DNA of 64,000 nucleotides from Alkalihalobacillus pseudalcaliphilus (GTDB taxonomy: Bacteria > Bacillota > Bacilli > Bacillales > Bacillaceae_D). Below the pieces are notes generated by a model, which was not told where the DNA came from, did no database searches, and saw nothing but the letters and a program-made list of their open reading frames with translations. This document shows, in pieces, positions 1 to 10,596 of this stretch (position 1 is its first letter; every line of letters starts with the position of its first letter). The position numbers were made by a program, and so were the translations under genes. The stretch covers positions 1 to 64,000 of the forward strand of contig LFJO01000007.1 of the NCBI GenBank assembly GCA_001038565.1. Direction: 5' to 3'.

Positions 1-183
1 GAAGAAGCAGCTCCTACGAAGCGAAGCCCCGGAAAGCGATCGAAGGAAGAAAACCAAGTGCGTTCGTGAGACGAATCGGTTCTCTTCGTGCCACCTCGTG
101 AGAGACATCGGAGAAATCGCTTCATGCCCCACTTCCCCGAAGAAGAGAATCCGAAGAGACAGTAGGACGTTGCCAGGCAGATT

Positions 184-212
184 AAACACATTCCTTTAGG
201 GATGTGTTTTTT
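184..212 (+). terminator. Intrinsic terminator, repeat copy 1
   Basis: An 11-bp stem (arms 184-194 and 199-209, one G-T pair) with a four-base loop is followed by a run of T. It sits directly behind the 5S-like tail of the first repeat. Confidence 0.8.
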
Positions 213-438
213 AATATGCATAAAGAGTATACTCGGCGCAAAAGAGCGCTGGTTCGAAGAAGCAGCCCCTACGAAGCGAAGCCCCGGAAAGCAATCGAAG
301 GAAGAAAACCAAGTACGTTCGCGAGACGAATCGGTTCTCTTCGTGCGACCTCGTGAGAGACATCGGTGAAGAAGCTACATGCCCCACTTCCCCGAAGAAG
401 AGAATCCGAAGAGACAGTAGGACGTTGCCAGGCAGATT

Positions 439-467
439 AAACACATTCCTTTAGGGATGGGTTTTTT
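439..467 (+). terminator. Intrinsic terminator, repeat copy 2
   Basis: Same stem as copy 1, with one T-to-G change in the right arm that creates a mismatch, and a six-T tail. It is probably weaker than copies 1 and 3. Confidence 0.65.
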
Positions 468-663
468 AATATGCATAAAGAGTATACTCGGCGCAAAAGA
501 GCACTGGTTCGAAGAAGCAGCTCCTACGAAGCGAAGCCCCGGAAAGCGATCGAAGGAAGAAACCCAAGTGCGTTCGTGAGAGACATCGGAGAAGAAGCTC
601 CATGCCTTACTTCCCCGAAGAAGAGAATCCGAAGAGACAGTAGGACGTTCGTTGCCAGGCGAT

Positions 664-694
664 AAAGCACAATCCATTTGGATTGTGCTTTTTA
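664..694 (+). terminator. Intrinsic terminator, repeat copy 3
   Basis: A perfect 12-bp stem (664-675 with 680-691), ATTT loop and T tract. The stem sequence differs from copies 1 and 2 in both arms, yet pairing is complete. Confidence 0.85.
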
Positions 695-1102
695 ATATGC
701 ATAAAGAGAATGCTCGGCGCAAAAGAGCGCTGGTTCGAAGAAGCAGCTCCTACGAAGCGAAGCCCCGGAAAGCGATCGAAGGAAGAGAATCAAATACGTT
801 CGTGAGAGACATCGGAGAAGAAGCTTCATGCCCTGAAAGAAGAGGACCGAAGAGACAGTAGGACGTTGTCAGGCAGATCAAGCTCGCAGCAAAAGGGACT
901 GTTTGGAAAAACAGCACCTAGAAGCAAGGCACCTGAAAAAGATTGAAGAACGATTTGCTAGGTGACTAATATTTGTCTTTATTATAATCGTTTGTAGGGA
1001 ATTTATCTTCGTACAGCATGAACGTAAGAAATATGTTAAAGTAATAAATAACTTATTGTTTAGATTATTTTATTTAATTTTGAGGTGAAAGGTGGTCCTG
1101 AT

Positions 1103-1402
1103 ATGGAGTTGTTTACTGATATTTTGATGGCTGTGTTACCTCTTCTCATAGTTGGAACCATATCGGTATTTGTCATCAGAAGTATGATATATAATTATAA
1201 AAAGGGCAAATATAAGGAAGAAGAGCAGAATCAATCTGTTAATTTGTTAACATATGGAATGATTATGGGAGCGGGGTTAGGCATTTTACTAAGTATGTTC
1301 TCACCAATTTCCATGTTATATGCGGTTAGTATAGGACCTGGAATTGGTTTCTTAGTTGGTTATTTTATTTTTGATTATAAGAATAAAGTAAGGTATTCGT
1401 AA
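1103..1402 (+). CDS. Small three-helix membrane protein, function unknown
   Basis: This encodes 99 residues from the ATG at 1103; a GTG at 1085 is possible but would lie on the likely ribosome-binding site, which is GGTGG at 1091-1095. Three hydrophobic stretches are visible: about residues 8-28, 44-64 and 68-88. The short loop between the first two is charged and rich in Lys and Glu. There is no signal peptidase site and I recognise no family. It stands alone between the 5S-tail repeats and the ctsR operon, with its own terminator at 1434-1473. It is real-looking (good start region, membrane topology, clean terminator) but I cannot assign a role. Confidence 0.6.
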   Translation: MELFTDILMAVLPLLIVGTISVFVIRSMIYNYKKGKYKEEEQNQSVNLLTYGMIMGAGLGILLSMFSPISMLYAVSIGPGIGFLVGYFIFDYKNKVRYS

Positions 1403-1433
1403 CTGATTGTAAGGAGATTATTTCTGGAGCGTG

Positions 1434-1473
1434 AAATCCATTTTGAAGCACCTAATTTCAAAATGGATTTTTT
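1434..1473 (+). terminator. Intrinsic terminator after the small membrane protein
   Basis: A perfect 14-bp stem (1434-1447 with 1457-1470) with a nine-base loop, followed by T residues. Confidence 0.8.
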
Positions 1474-1606
1474 GGCATACTCCAAGTCTAAAAAGTAACG
1501 AACTAAACTCTTATAAATGAATCAACCTTATTTCTACCTGTGCGGTATCAATACATCATACGAATGTTTTATAAGATATAAGGCTATACTAGGTGGAGTA
1601 GATTTG

Positions 1607-1635
1607 TTGCACTTTTATTCGTGCTTGCTTATAAT
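1607..1635 (+). promoter_or_regulatory. SigA promoter of the ctsR operon
   Basis: TTGCAC at 1607-1612 and TATAAT at 1630-1635 are separated by 17 bp. Transcription should start near 1642, so the CtsR operator lies across and just after the start point. Confidence 0.85.
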
Positions 1636-1645
1636 ATACGTATAA

Positions 1646-1668
1646 AGTCAAAGATAGTCAAAGTCAAA
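1646..1668 (+). promoter_or_regulatory. CtsR operator (tandem heptamers)
   Basis: Two AGTCAAA heptamers (1646-1652 and 1656-1662) are spaced by three bases, exactly the known CtsR direct-repeat operator. They are followed at once by GTCAAA (1663-1668). A further GTCAAA lies at 1683-1688. This position over the transcription start supports autorepression of ctsR-mcsA-mcsB-clpC and heat-shock induction. Confidence 0.9.
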
Positions 1669-1718
1669 AATTGTAGTATTTTGTCAAAGGGAATGCCTTT
1701 TTGGAAGGAGGGAATAAG

Positions 1719-2192
1719 TTGAAAAATGTTTCCGATGTTATTGAAGGCTATTTAAAGAAAATACTTTTGAATAGTGGTAAAGATATTGTCGAAATAAAAA
1801 GAAGTGAACTCGCACGTCAATTTCAATGTGTCCCTTCCCAGATAAATTATGTTATTGGAACACGATTTACAATTGAAAAAGGATATTTGGTAGAAAGTAA
1901 AAGGGGTGGTGGTGGATATATCCGTATTATTAAAGTACAACCCGCTACTGAAATTGCTTTATATGATCAAATTATTGAGTTAATTGGACGCGGGATTGAC
2001 CAGCAGGCAGCGGAAAATATCATTATACGCTTATATGAAGAGGAGTCCATTTCAAAGCGTGAATGCAAATTAATGCTTAGTGCCATGGAAAGAACTCACT
2101 ATCAAACATCGATTCAGCATCGTGACGAAATTAGAGCCAATTTGTTAAAAGCAATGATACGAACATTAAAGTATATTGATACAGATGAATAA
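1719..2192 (+). CDS. ctsR: Transcriptional repressor CtsR
   Basis: CtsR represses class III heat-shock genes (clpC, clpP, clpE) and is released on heat or protein stress through McsB. From the TTG at 1719 the protein has 157 residues, normal for the family; AAGGAGGG at 1705-1712 decides this start. The DNA-binding half shows the helix-turn-helix region (about residues 27-48, with the CVPSQINYVI block) and the glycine-rich wing RGGGG at 62-66 that inserts into the minor groove and senses temperature. The C-terminal half carries the conserved dimerisation helices. First gene of a four-gene operon under its own operator; mcsA starts 17 bp after the stop. Confidence 0.96.
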   Translation: MKNVSDVIEGYLKKILLNSGKDIVEIKRSELARQFQCVPSQINYVIGTRFTIEKGYLVESKRGGGGYIRIIKVQPATEIALYDQIIELIGRGIDQQAAENIIIRLYEEESISKRECKLMLSAMERTHYQTSIQHRDEIRANLLKAMIRTLKYIDTDE

Positions 2193-2209
2193 GTTAGGTG
2201 GTGTAGAAC

Positions 2210-2737
2210 ATGCAGTGTCAAGATTGTCAACAAAGGCAAGCAACATTACATTTTACCAAAATCATAAATGGGGAAAAAACAGAATTCCATATTTGTGAAC
2301 AATGTGCAAGGGAGAAGGGTGAGCAATTCCCTGGTACAAATAGCTTCTCTATTCATCAATTACTATCTGGATTATTAAATTTTGAGCAGCCTGTACAAGG
2401 GAAATCAGCATCTATAAATAATCTGACATGTGATAATTGCGGCATGACTTATGAACAATTTACAAGAATCGGTCGCTTTGGTTGTGCTCATTGTTATGAG
2501 AACTTTGAATTGAAGTTAGAACCAATTTTAAAAAGAGTGCATAGTGGTAATAAAGTTCATGCAGGCAAAGTGCCTAAACGTATCGGGGGAAAAATCCAAT
2601 TAAAGCGTCAGATTACGGAACTAAAAACAGAAATGAAAAAATTCATTGATAAAGAAGAATTTGAAGAAGCTGCGCGAATTCGTGATGAAGTAAAGCAATT
2701 AACCGTATTAATGAATGAACAAGAGGAGGGCTCTTGA
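2210..2737 (+). CDS. mcsA: McsA, zinc-binding activator of arginine kinase McsB
   Basis: McsA activates McsB and helps regulate CtsR and ClpC, including under heavy-metal and redox stress. The 175-residue protein has four CxxC pairs (C3/C6, C29/C32, C74/C77, C92/C95), as expected for two zinc sites. The C-terminal third (about residues 133-170) is a charged coiled-coil UVR-type domain, the part that contacts partners. It ends 1 bp before mcsB starts, so translational coupling is likely. Confidence 0.95.
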   Translation: MQCQDCQQRQATLHFTKIINGEKTEFHICEQCAREKGEQFPGTNSFSIHQLLSGLLNFEQPVQGKSASINNLTCDNCGMTYEQFTRIGRFGCAHCYENFELKLEPILKRVHSGNKVHAGKVPKRIGGKIQLKRQITELKTEMKKFIDKEEFEEAARIRDEVKQLTVLMNEQEEGS

Positions 2738-2738
2738 C

Positions 2739-3815
2739 ATGTCTTTAGAACGATTTATATCAGAGGCCATCAGCCCTTGGATGAAAGAGGATGGCGTGGA
2801 ATCAGAGATTGTATTAAGTAGTCGAATTCGTCTTGCTCGTAATATAAAGCAATTTAAGTTCCCCCTTTTAGCTTCTACTGAGGAATCTCAAGCTATAGTT
2901 AAGCATGTTGATGAGGCGTTAAAAGATAAGAGGCCCGAAAGTGTTAAGCCATTAGAGCTTTTGTTAATGGAAGATATGAGGGTTAATGAAAAAAGGGTGT
3001 TAGTTGAGAAGCATTTAATAAGTCCAAATTTGGCGGAACAATCTAAGTTTGGTGCCGTATTATTAAGTGAGGATGAATCTATAAGTATTATGTTAAATGA
3101 AGAGGACCATCTTCGCATTCAATGCTTATTTCCGGGCTTTCAATTAATAAATGGGTTGGAAACTGCCGGTGAAATAGATGATTGGATTGAAGAACACCTC
3201 ACTTATGCCTTTGATGAAAAGCGGGGGTATTTAACGAGTTGTCCCACAAATGTTGGAACGGGCTTACGGGCATCGGTTATGATGCACTTACCAGCACTTG
3301 CGATGACCCAACAATTAAATCGGATTTTACCTGCAATTAATCAATTAGGATTAGTTGTTAGAGGAATTTACGGTGAAGGTAGCGAAGCATTAGGTAACCT
3401 ATTTCAAGTATCTAACCAGTTAACTTTAGGAAAATCTGAAAAAGATATTGTGGAGGATTTAAGAGGTGTAGTTCTCCAACTTATTCAACAAGAAAAGGCA
3501 GCTAGAGAGTACTTATTGGAAAATTCAAAGCTTCAACTTGAAGACCGAGTATATCGTTCATATGGTATTTTGGCTCACAGTAGGGTCATAGAATCCAAAG
3601 AAGCAACTCAACGCTTATCAGATGTTCGCTTAGGTATTGATTTAGGGTTAATAAAAGGAATATCAGGGAATATCCTTAATGAATTAATGATTTTAACACA
3701 GCCGGGATTTTTGCAGCAATTTGCTGGAGATGTGCTGAACGCTGACCAGCGTGATGAAAGAAGAGCTGCGTTAATACGTGAGCGCTTGCAATTAGAGGAG
3801 AAGACAGATAACTAA
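2739..3815 (+). CDS. mcsB: Protein arginine kinase McsB
   Basis: McsB phosphorylates arginines on misfolded proteins and on CtsR, marking them for ClpCP. The protein has 358 residues from the ATG at 2739, preceded by GAGGAGGG eight bases upstream. Phosphagen-kinase features are visible: SSRIRLARN (about 27-35) for nucleotide binding, the acidic NEEDH block (about 120-124), and the [13 protein letters not shown] loop with the reactive cysteine at about 168. The C-terminal part has the phosphoarginine-binding region of the family. It lies between mcsA and clpC, 18 bp before clpC. Confidence 0.96.
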   Translation: MSLERFISEAISPWMKEDGVESEIVLSSRIRLARNIKQFKFPLLASTEESQAIVKHVDEALKDKRPESVKPLELLLMEDMRVNEKRVLVEKHLISPNLAEQSKFGAVLLSEDESISIMLNEEDHLRIQCLFPGFQLINGLETAGEIDDWIEEHLTYAFDEKRGYLTSCPTNVGTGLRASVMMHLPALAMTQQLNRILPAINQLGLVVRGIYGEGSEALGNLFQVSNQLTLGKSEKDIVEDLRGVVLQLIQQEKAAREYLLENSKLQLEDRVYRSYGILAHSRVIESKEATQRLSDVRLGIDLGLIKGISGNILNELMILTQPGFLQQFAGDVLNADQRDERRAALIRERLQLEEKTDN

Positions 3816-3833
3816 TGATGGAGGTGGGCGTCT

Positions 3834-6281
3834 ATGATGTTTGGACGTTTTACAGAACGAGCACAAAAGGTATTAGCTTTGGCACAGGAAGAAGCAATTC
3901 GCTTAGGACATAATAATATAGGAACAGAGCATATTCTTTTAGGTTTAATCCGAGAAGGTGAAGGAATTGCAGCGAAAGCTTTACAGGCATTAGGCTTAGG
4001 CTCTGAGAAAATCCAAAAAGAAGTGGAAACGCTTATTGGTAAAGGCCAAGAAGGATCTAAAACTATTCATTATACACCGCGTGCAAAAAAGGTCATTGAA
4101 TTATCCATGGATGAAGCACGTAAGCTTGGTCACTCCTATGTAGGTACCGAACATATCTTGCTTGGTTTAATTCGTGAAGGTGAAGGTGTAGCCGCTCGAG
4201 TCTTGAATAATCTCGGAGTTAGTTTAAATAAAGCTCGTCAGCAAGTGTTGCAATTATTAGGGAGTAATGAAGTCGGTAGCTCTGCACAACAAAGTGGAGC
4301 AGCAAGCCATGCTAGCACACCGACTTTAGACAGCTTAGCTCGTGATTTAACTGCGATTGCCCGTGAGGAAGCACTTGACCCTGTTATAGGTCGTAGTAAG
4401 GAAATTGAGCGTGTTATTCAAGTTTTAAGTAGGCGTACAAAAAATAACCCTGTCTTAATTGGTGAGCCAGGTGTTGGTAAAACAGCAATAGCTGAAGGAT
4501 TAGCACAAGCGATTATTGCGAATGAGGTACCGGAAACACTTCGAAATAAAAGAGTTATGACATTAGATATGGGAACAGTTGTTGCTGGAACTAAATATCG
4601 TGGTGAATTTGAGGACCGTTTAAAAAAGGTTATGGATGAAATTCGCCAAGCAGGCAATGTTATTTTATTCATTGATGAATTACACACGTTAATTGGTGCA
4701 GGTGGAGCTGAAGGGGCGATTGATGCTTCAAATATCTTAAAGCCGTCATTAGCACGTGGGGAGCTTCAATGTATTGGAGCGACCACATTAGATGAATACC
4801 GTAAGTATATTGAAAAGGATGCGGCATTAGAGCGTAGGTTCCAGCCTATACAAGTCAATGAGCCAACATTAGAAGAGTCTATTCAGATTCTCCATGGCCT
4901 GCGTGATCGTTATGAAGCTCATCATCGCGTTACGATTACAGATGATGCCATCTCTGAAGCCGTGAAACTATCAGATCGATATATTACCGATCGTTTTTTA
5001 CCAGATAAAGCGATTGATTTAATTGATGAAGCAGCTTCTAAAGTTCGTCTTCGTTCCTATACAGCTCCACCGAACTTAAAAGAACTTGAACAAAAGCTGG
5101 AAGAGACAAGGAAAGAAAAAGATGCAGCTGTACAAAGCCAAGAATTTGAAAAAGCAGCATCATTACGTGATTCAGAACAGCGTCTGCGTGAAGATGTAGA
5201 TGAAATGAAGAATGAGTGGAAGAAAAAACAAGGTCAAGAAAACACAGAAGTGGTCGTTGATGATATTGCCCAAGTTGTAGCAAGCTGGACGGGAGTACCT
5301 GTTTCGAAATTAGCAGAGGAAGAAACGGATCGTCTATTACGTATGGAAGAGATTCTTCACGGTCGTGTCGTTGGCCAAGAAGAGGCGGTCGTATCAATCT
5401 CCAAAGCGGTACGCCGTGCTCGTGCAGGCTTGAAGGATCCGAAGCGTCCAATTGGTTCTTTTATATTCTTAGGGCCTACGGGTGTTGGTAAAACCGAATT
5501 AGCAAGAGCGGTAGCTGAAACGTTATTTGGTGATGAAGACTCGGTTATTCGAATTGATATGTCAGAGTATATGGAAAAGCATGCGACGAGTCGCCTAGTA
5601 GGTTCTCCTCCTGGATATGTCGGTCATGAAGAAGGCGGACAATTAACAGAGAAGGTACGTCGTAAACCATATTCAGTGATTTTATTAGATGAAATTGAAA
5701 AAGCACATCCAGAAGTCTTTAACATTTTACTTCAAGTGCTTGAGGATGGACGTTTAACCGATTCAAAAGGGCGTACGGTTGATTTTCGTAATACAGCTAT
5801 TATCATGACATCTAATGTTGGGGCGAGTGCTTTAAAACGAAACAAATATTTAGGTTTCGCTATTGAAAGTGAAGGTCAAGAATATAAAGATATGAAAGAT
5901 AAAGTTATGAGCGAGTTAAAACGTAGCTTCCGCCCAGAATTTTTAAATCGTATCGATGAAATTATTGTTTTCCACTCACTTGAGAAGAAGCATGTTCGTG
6001 AAATTACGAATTTAATGGCAGAGCAGTTAAAGAAGCGTCTTTATGAGCAAGGAATTGACTTAGAGTTAACGGAGAAGGCATTAGATAAAATTACTGATAT
6101 TGGTTATGATCCAGAGTATGGAGCAAGACCATTACGCCGTGCTTTGCAAAAGCAAGTGGAGGATCGGTTATCTGAAGAGTTGTTAAAGGGTACGATTTCA
6201 AAGGGACAAAGAGCGGTCATTGATGTAAAAGATGATGAATTATATGTTGTTGCTAAAGAAGATACGAAAGTTAAAAACTAG
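3834..6281 (+). CDS. clpC: ATP-dependent Clp protease ATPase subunit ClpC
   Basis: ClpC is the AAA+ unfoldase that feeds substrates, including arginine-phosphorylated proteins, to ClpP. At 815 residues it is full length. Two N-domain repeats with [14 protein letters not shown] occur at about 31-45 and 105-119. They are followed by AAA module 1 (Walker A GEPGVGKT, about 210-217), a coiled-coil middle domain with a UVR-like segment (about 415-480), and AAA module 2 (Walker A GPTGVGKT, about 547-554). A good GGAGGTGG precedes the ATG. Last gene of the CtsR operon, closed by a terminator at 6319-6349. Confidence 0.97.
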   Translation: MMFGRFTERAQKVLALAQEEAIRLGHNNIGTEHILLGLIREGEGIAAKALQALGLGSEKIQKEVETLIGKGQEGSKTIHYTPRAKKVIELSMDEARKLGHSYVGTEHILLGLIREGEGVAARVLNNLGVSLNKARQQVLQLLGSNEVGSSAQQSGAASHASTPTLDSLARDLTAIAREEALDPVIGRSKEIERVIQVLSRRTKNNPVLIGEPGVGKTAIAEGLAQAIIANEVPETLRNKRVMTLDMGTVVAGTKYRGEFEDRLKKVMDEIRQAGNVILFIDELHTLIGAGGAEGAIDASNILKPSLARGELQCIGATTLDEYRKYIEKDAALERRFQPIQVNEPTLEESIQILHGLRDRYEAHHRVTITDDAISEAVKLSDRYITDRFLPDKAIDLIDEAASKVRLRSYTAPPNLKELEQKLEETRKEKDAAVQSQEFEKAASLRDSEQRLREDVDEMKNEWKKKQGQENTEVVVDDIAQVVASWTGVPVSKLAEEETDRLLRMEEILHGRVVGQEEAVVSISKAVRRARAGLKDPKRPIGSFIFLGPTGVGKTELARAVAETLFGDEDSVIRIDMSEYMEKHATSRLVGSPPGYVGHEEGGQLTEKVRRKPYSVILLDEIEKAHPEVFNILLQVLEDGRLTDSKGRTVDFRNTAIIMTSNVGASALKRNKYLGFAIESEGQEYKDMKDKVMSELKRSFRPEFLNRIDEIIVFHSLEKKHVREITNLMAEQLKKRLYEQGIDLELTEKALDKITDIGYDPEYGARPLRRALQKQVEDRLSEELLKGTISKGQRAVIDVKDDELYVVAKEDTKVKN

Positions 6282-6318
6282 GTCTTTTTAAGAGAGCTAG
6301 TAACATTTTCTTTGAAGG

Positions 6319-6349
6319 GCCAGGAGTTGTCATAAACTCCTGGCTTTTT
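6319..6349 (+). terminator. Terminator of the ctsR-clpC operon
   Basis: A perfect 10-bp GC-rich stem (6319-6328 with 6335-6344) is followed by TTTTT. Confidence 0.88.
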
Positions 6350-6639
6350 ACCATACAATAAAAGGTAGTCAAGATATAGAAGAAAATTATATAAAGTAGG
6401 TTATGTCCATGCCATTAGTAACGCGTTAAAATATGCGGAATGCCGGATTTTCGATCTGAAAAAGAGAGTGAAAAAACGTACAAAACGAAAAACAAGGCAA
6501 TAACATAGGCGAAAGTTATATCTCCACGTCATACTAAGTATACTTTCATCCAAAATCAATGCTTAATTTTCATGCTAGAGGGTCATTCTAATAAGAGTAT
6601 AAACATAGGATCATAATTCCAACTTTTATAGCTGATTTT
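6350..6639. other. Intergenic gap between clpC and radA
   Basis: About 290 bases of A+T-rich DNA without a credible ORF on either strand. I see no strong hairpin or repeat; only the radA promoter at its right end is recognisable. Confidence 0.5.
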
Positions 6640-6648
6640 TGCTACAAT
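6640..6648 (+). promoter_or_regulatory. Extended -10 promoter element for radA
   Basis: TGC followed by TACAAT (6643-6648) makes a good extended -10. No good -35 sits at the normal distance (TTCCAA at 6617-6622 is 20 bp away). Confidence 0.5.
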
Positions 6649-6684
6649 ATAAGCAAGAATGTTTCAAGGAAGTAGGTAGGTTAG

Positions 6685-8058
6685 GTGGCGAAAAAAAAGA
6701 CCAAGTTTGTTTGTCAAGAATGTGGATATGAATCAGCTAAATGGATGGGGAAGTGCCCTGGTTGTCAGGGTTGGAATACGATGGTGGAAGAATTTGAGCA
6801 AGCAGTCAAGGCCTCAAGTAGAGGGTATGTAACCTCGACACAGGGAGTGGCCAAACCACAATCGATTATGAAGGTTGAAAGTGAGAAGGAACCGAGAATA
6901 AATACGACTATGGTGGAGCTAAATCGAGTACTTGGTGGTGGCGTTGTACCTGGCTCACTTGTTTTAGTTGGTGGTGACCCGGGTATTGGTAAATCAACGC
7001 TACTTTTACAACTTTCATCAAAGCTTGCTGCCGAGAAGCAACGTGTCCTTTATATTTCAGGTGAAGAGTCCGTGAAGCAAACGAAACTTCGGGCCGATAG
7101 GTTACATTTAAGCAATGATGAGTTGTTTGTTTTAGCAGAAACTGATATTAGTCTCATCGAGCAAGCTATAGATGAAGTTAATCCAGTATTAGTGATTATT
7201 GATTCCATTCAAACGGTATATCAAGACGAAATTTCCTCTGCTCCGGGTAGTGTTGCACAAGTTCGAGAATGTACAGCAACATTTATGAAAATAGCTAAGA
7301 CAAAAGGTGTGTCCATTTTTATCGTCGGTCATGTAACAAAGCAAGGTTCAATTGCTGGGCCCAAATTACTTGAGCATATGGTTGATTCTGTTCTTTATTT
7401 TGAAGGGGAGAGACATCATACATATCGAATATTACGAGCGGTCAAAAATCGTTTTGGATCGACGAATGAAATGGGCATTTTTGAAATGAAAGAGCTAGGT
7501 CTTGAAGAGGTGTTAAACCCTTCAGAAATCTTTCTTGAAGAACGTTCACAAGGTGTGGCAGGTTCCATTGTAGTTGCATCAATGGAAGGGACTCGTCCGG
7601 TATTGGTTGAGCTACAAGCGCTAATCAGTCCAACTAGTTTTGGGAATCCTAGAAGAATGGCAACGGGAATTGACCATAATCGAGTCTCCTTATTAATGGC
7701 TGTATTAGAAAAGCGAGTCGGCTTATTATTACAAAACCAAGACGCCTATTTAAATGTCGCAGGGGGCATACGATTAGATGAGCCAGCCGTAGATTTAGCG
7801 GTGGCTATAAGCATTGCTTCAAGCTTTAGAAATCAAGTGACCAATCCAATGGATGTCGCCATCGGTGAAATTGGTTTAACTGGTGAAATAAGAAGAGTAG
7901 CTCGAATTGAACAAAGAGTCAACGAAGCTGCTAAACTAGGCTTTAAAAGAGTTATTATTCCTGAGAAAAATATCGGTGGTTGGACATTTCCAAAGGGGAT
8001 CGAAGTGGTTGGTGTTTCTAGCTTAGAGGAAGCATTGGATACGGTGTTAGGAGGGTAA
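6685..8058 (+). CDS. radA: DNA repair protein RadA
   Basis: RadA is a RecA-like branch-migration ATPase acting in recombination, repair and natural transformation. Its 457 residues show an N-terminal zinc finger (C10, C13, C24, C27), Walker A GDPGIGKS (about 97-104), the RadA-specific KNRFG motif (about 253-257), and a C-terminal Lon-protease-like domain. The start is GTG at 6685, overlapping a run of AGG motifs. disA begins 7 bp after the stop; the radA-disA pairing is standard in Bacillus. Confidence 0.97.
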   Translation: MAKKKTKFVCQECGYESAKWMGKCPGCQGWNTMVEEFEQAVKASSRGYVTSTQGVAKPQSIMKVESEKEPRINTTMVELNRVLGGGVVPGSLVLVGGDPGIGKSTLLLQLSSKLAAEKQRVLYISGEESVKQTKLRADRLHLSNDELFVLAETDISLIEQAIDEVNPVLVIIDSIQTVYQDEISSAPGSVAQVRECTATFMKIAKTKGVSIFIVGHVTKQGSIAGPKLLEHMVDSVLYFEGERHHTYRILRAVKNRFGSTNEMGIFEMKELGLEEVLNPSEIFLEERSQGVAGSIVVASMEGTRPVLVELQALISPTSFGNPRRMATGIDHNRVSLLMAVLEKRVGLLLQNQDAYLNVAGGIRLDEPAVDLAVAISIASSFRNQVTNPMDVAIGEIGLTGEIRRVARIEQRVNEAAKLGFKRVIIPEKNIGGWTFPKGIEVVGVSSLEEALDTVLGG

Positions 8059-8065
8059 TAGAGAA

Positions 8066-9139
8066 ATGGATGAACGTAAAAAGAGTAATTTTATTCAAGA
8101 CGTATTAAGGTTAGTGTCACCAGGAACAGCATTACGAGCAGGAATTGATAATGTTTTAAGAGCAAATACAGGTGGATTAATCGTGCTCGGTTACAACAAT
8201 GAAATGATGAATATTGTTGACGGTGGCTTTTTTATTAACTGTGATTTCTCACCGGCTTATCTATATGAATTAGCAAAAATGGATGGGGCGATTATTTTAA
8301 ATGAAGATGGAACGAGAATTTTATATGCCAATACACAGCTAGTACCTAATAATGGAATTGAATCCAACGAAACAGGGATTAGGCACCGGACTGCAGAGCG
8401 TGTGGCGAAACAAACAGGCAACTTGGTTATCTCGATCTCTCAACGCCGAAATGTCATTACCTTGTATCAAGGGGAGAACCGTTATGCACTCAAAGATATC
8501 GGTGTAATCTTAACTAAAGCGAATCAAGCGGTGCAAACGTTAGAAAAGTATAAAGTTGTCTTAGATCAAGGGGTAACAAACCTTGGCGCACTAGAATTTG
8601 AACAGCTTGTCACGTTTCAAGAGGTAATCCAAGTTATTCATCGCGTGCAAATGGTATTGCGTATTAAGCGCGAAATTATTAATTATGTCAACGAACTTGG
8701 GGATGAAGGTCGTCTCATAACGATGCAATTAAATGAGCTGGTTTCAAATATTGAAAAAGAGGCTATTTACTTGCTAAAAGATTATGTCAAGGAAAAGAAA
8801 ACGGATGTCTATGAGACCTTACGTGAATTAACAAAAAGTGAGTCGCCCGAGTTATTAGATGACAATGAAATCGTCAAGATTTTAGGGTATAGTCGCATGA
8901 CGAATGTACAAGATCAATCAGTTATGCCAAGAGGTTATCGAATACTTCATCGAATTCCACGCTTACCTAATTTAATTATTGAGAATCTAATTGAAAAGTA
9001 CGGTGATCTTGCCCATATTATGTTTGCAAGTATTGATGAATTAGATGAGGTGGATGGGATTGGTGAAGCTCGAGCTAAAATGATTAAAAATGGTTTGAAC
9101 CGTATCCAAGAGCAGCTTTTTGTTGACCGACATATCTAG
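8066..9139 (+). CDS. disA: DNA integrity scanning diadenylate cyclase DisA
   Basis: DisA condenses two ATP into c-di-AMP while scanning DNA, and slows at branched structures. The 357 residues have the DAC catalytic motifs DGA (73-75) and RHR (106-108), a central helical linker, and a C-terminal HhH DNA-binding region (about 310-345, with [12 protein letters not shown]). Next to radA, consistent with a shared role in handling branched DNA; RadA is known to restrain DisA in B. subtilis. Confidence 0.97.
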   Translation: MDERKKSNFIQDVLRLVSPGTALRAGIDNVLRANTGGLIVLGYNNEMMNIVDGGFFINCDFSPAYLYELAKMDGAIILNEDGTRILYANTQLVPNNGIESNETGIRHRTAERVAKQTGNLVISISQRRNVITLYQGENRYALKDIGVILTKANQAVQTLEKYKVVLDQGVTNLGALEFEQLVTFQEVIQVIHRVQMVLRIKREIINYVNELGDEGRLITMQLNELVSNIEKEAIYLLKDYVKEKKTDVYETLRELTKSESPELLDDNEIVKILGYSRMTNVQDQSVMPRGYRILHRIPRLPNLIIENLIEKYGDLAHIMFASIDELDEVDGIGEARAKMIKNGLNRIQEQLFVDRHI

Positions 9140-9286
9140 GTAGCTCCTTTCTTCTAAATTTTCGACAAAAGCGTGTTGAAAAAAGGTGAAATTGACGCTT
9201 AATAATGGAATTTTATGTGAAATAGAGTTTGCTAGGTTTTGATTTTGAAAACTTGTCTATAATAAAGGCAAGGAGGTGAAATAGCA

Positions 9287-10363
9287 TTGCTTAAACGGAT
9301 TATACAATTATGTTTTATATTAATTGGAGGGACATTAGGATTCATTTATATGCCTGAGTTAATTCAATTAATAGGGGTAGAGACGAATTGGTTATTATCT
9401 CCATATGTCGGAGTAGTTATGGGTGGTTTGCTATTATATTTTCTTAGTTTATTGGTAGCTGATTATTTTGTTCGTCTCATTAAGCTGCTAGAAGAAGCGA
9501 TCTTAAAAGCACCAGTAACGGACGTACTTTTTGGAACGATGGGTTTAATTATTGGTCTTATAGTTGCCTTTTTAATTCCATTAAATGCCTTTGATTTTGG
9601 GTTTGTTAGTTCAATATTACCGATTTTTCTTACTCTCTTATTAGGGTATCTTGGTTTTCAAATTGGTTTTAAAAAGCGGGATGAGCTTATCCAAGTATTT
9701 ACGGTTACGAAGCAGTTAGGTCGTGAAAAGAATAAAGATGATGTGAATAAGGACTCTGATCTCAAGATTTTAGATACGAGTGTCATTATTGATGGTCGGA
9801 TAGCCGATATTTGTAAGACGCGTTTTCTAGAAGGGACATTGGTAATTCCTGGTTTTGTTTTAGAGGAATTGCAGCACATTGCTGACTCTTCCGATGTGTT
9901 AAAACGAAATCGAGGTCGTAGAGGTTTAGATATATTAAATAAGATTCAAAAAGAGTTACCGGTGAATGTTGAAATTTACGAAGGTGACTTTGAAGAGGTG
10001 CAAGAGGTAGATAGTAAGCTTGTTAAGTTAGCTAAATTAACATCTGGTGTCGTTGTAACCAATGATTTTAATTTAAATAAAGTGTGTGAGCTTCAAGGTG
10101 TCGCGGTTTTAAACATTAATGATTTGGCCAATGCGGTTAAACCGGTTGTGTTACCCGGTGAAGAAATGAATGTCCAAGTGATTAAGGATGGTAAGGAGCA
10201 CCATCAAGGTGTCGCCTATTTAGATGATGGAACGATGATTGTTGTGGAAGGTGGACGTGATTATATTAATAAACATATTGATGTAATTGTGACAAGTGTT
10301 CTACAAACAAGCGCGGGACGTATGATTTTTGCCAAACCGAAAGCGTTAGAAAAGGCATTATAA
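9287..10363 (+). CDS. yacL: PIN-TRAM domain membrane protein (YacL family)
   Basis: A 358-residue protein with three or four N-terminal membrane helices (about residues 5-125), a PIN nuclease-like domain (starting about 160 with [10 protein letters not shown]; acidic residues also in VTNDFNL) and a C-terminal TRAM domain (about 285-345). This is the conserved neighbour of disA in Bacillaceae. The PIN residues suggest RNase activity at the membrane, but I do not know its substrate. The start is TTG at 9287 behind AAGGAGGTG. A TATAAT lies at 9258-9263 without a good -35. Confidence 0.9.
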   Translation: MLKRIIQLCFILIGGTLGFIYMPELIQLIGVETNWLLSPYVGVVMGGLLLYFLSLLVADYFVRLIKLLEEAILKAPVTDVLFGTMGLIIGLIVAFLIPLNAFDFGFVSSILPIFLTLLLGYLGFQIGFKKRDELIQVFTVTKQLGREKNKDDVNKDSDLKILDTSVIIDGRIADICKTRFLEGTLVIPGFVLEELQHIADSSDVLKRNRGRRGLDILNKIQKELPVNVEIYEGDFEEVQEVDSKLVKLAKLTSGVVVTNDFNLNKVCELQGVAVLNINDLANAVKPVVLPGEEMNVQVIKDGKEHHQGVAYLDDGTMIVVEGGRDYINKHIDVIVTSVLQTSAGRMIFAKPKALEKAL

Positions 10364-10406
10364 TCTTAACTCTAAGAGTGAGCTATTATATCATCCATAC
10401 AAGGAG

Positions 10407-10453
10407 AAAAGTAGATGGAAAGCCCAAAGGCTATTTCTCATCTACTTTTTTTA
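10407..10453 (+). terminator. Terminator after yacL
   Basis: A long imperfect hairpin whose outer arms (10407-10417 and 10439-10449) pair over 11 bp with an inner AGCC/GGCT stem, followed by T residues. Confidence 0.75.
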
Positions 10454-10596
10454 GTCAGCATTTATTTTTACAGTCTGTTTCTAGAAATTTAAAATACTGA
10501 TCTGAGTGAACCTTCAAGAGTAAGCTTTTATCAAGCATGATGGTGGTCATTCGTGCTAAAATAAAACAGATAAGAAACGGGAATGGAGCGAGCGAC

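Larger units (their letters stand above)
1..951 (+). repeat. Tandem array of 5S-rRNA-tail/terminator repeats
   Basis: Four copies begin with the same ten bases at about 1, 256, 511 and 737 (periods 255, 255 and 226). Each full copy contains a purine-rich block, then a stretch matching the last ~20 nt of Bacillus 5S rRNA (around 153-178, 412-434, 634-660 and 852-876). In the first three copies an intrinsic terminator follows. A fifth, decayed copy without the 5S tail is recognisable at about 885-951. Copy 3 has a 4-nt duplication inside the 5S-like tail. The layout suggests the distal end of an rRNA operon lying left of the window. The 5S match is from memory of the consensus, not from a database search. 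Confidence 0.75.

Noticed and set aside
150-180. A functional 5S rRNA gene
   Set aside because: Only about the last 20 nt match 5S; the rest of each unit does not fold as 5S.
211-861. Overlapping 64-115 codon ORFs on both strands inside the first repeats
   Set aside because: They repeat because the DNA repeats. Their reading frames run through the 5S-like tails and terminators, and they have no ribosome-binding sites.
1-900. CRISPR array
   Set aside because: Units are 226-255 bp, nearly identical throughout, with no short repeat/unique spacer pattern and no cas genes.
5038-5451. 137-codon minus-strand ORF opposite clpC
   Set aside because: Leu/His-rich composition is the complement of clpC codons; no ribosome-binding site.
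9229-9263. Full SigA promoter for yacL
   Set aside because: TATAAT at 9258 is good, but -35 candidates are 13 or 23 bp away, so only the -10 is mentioned.
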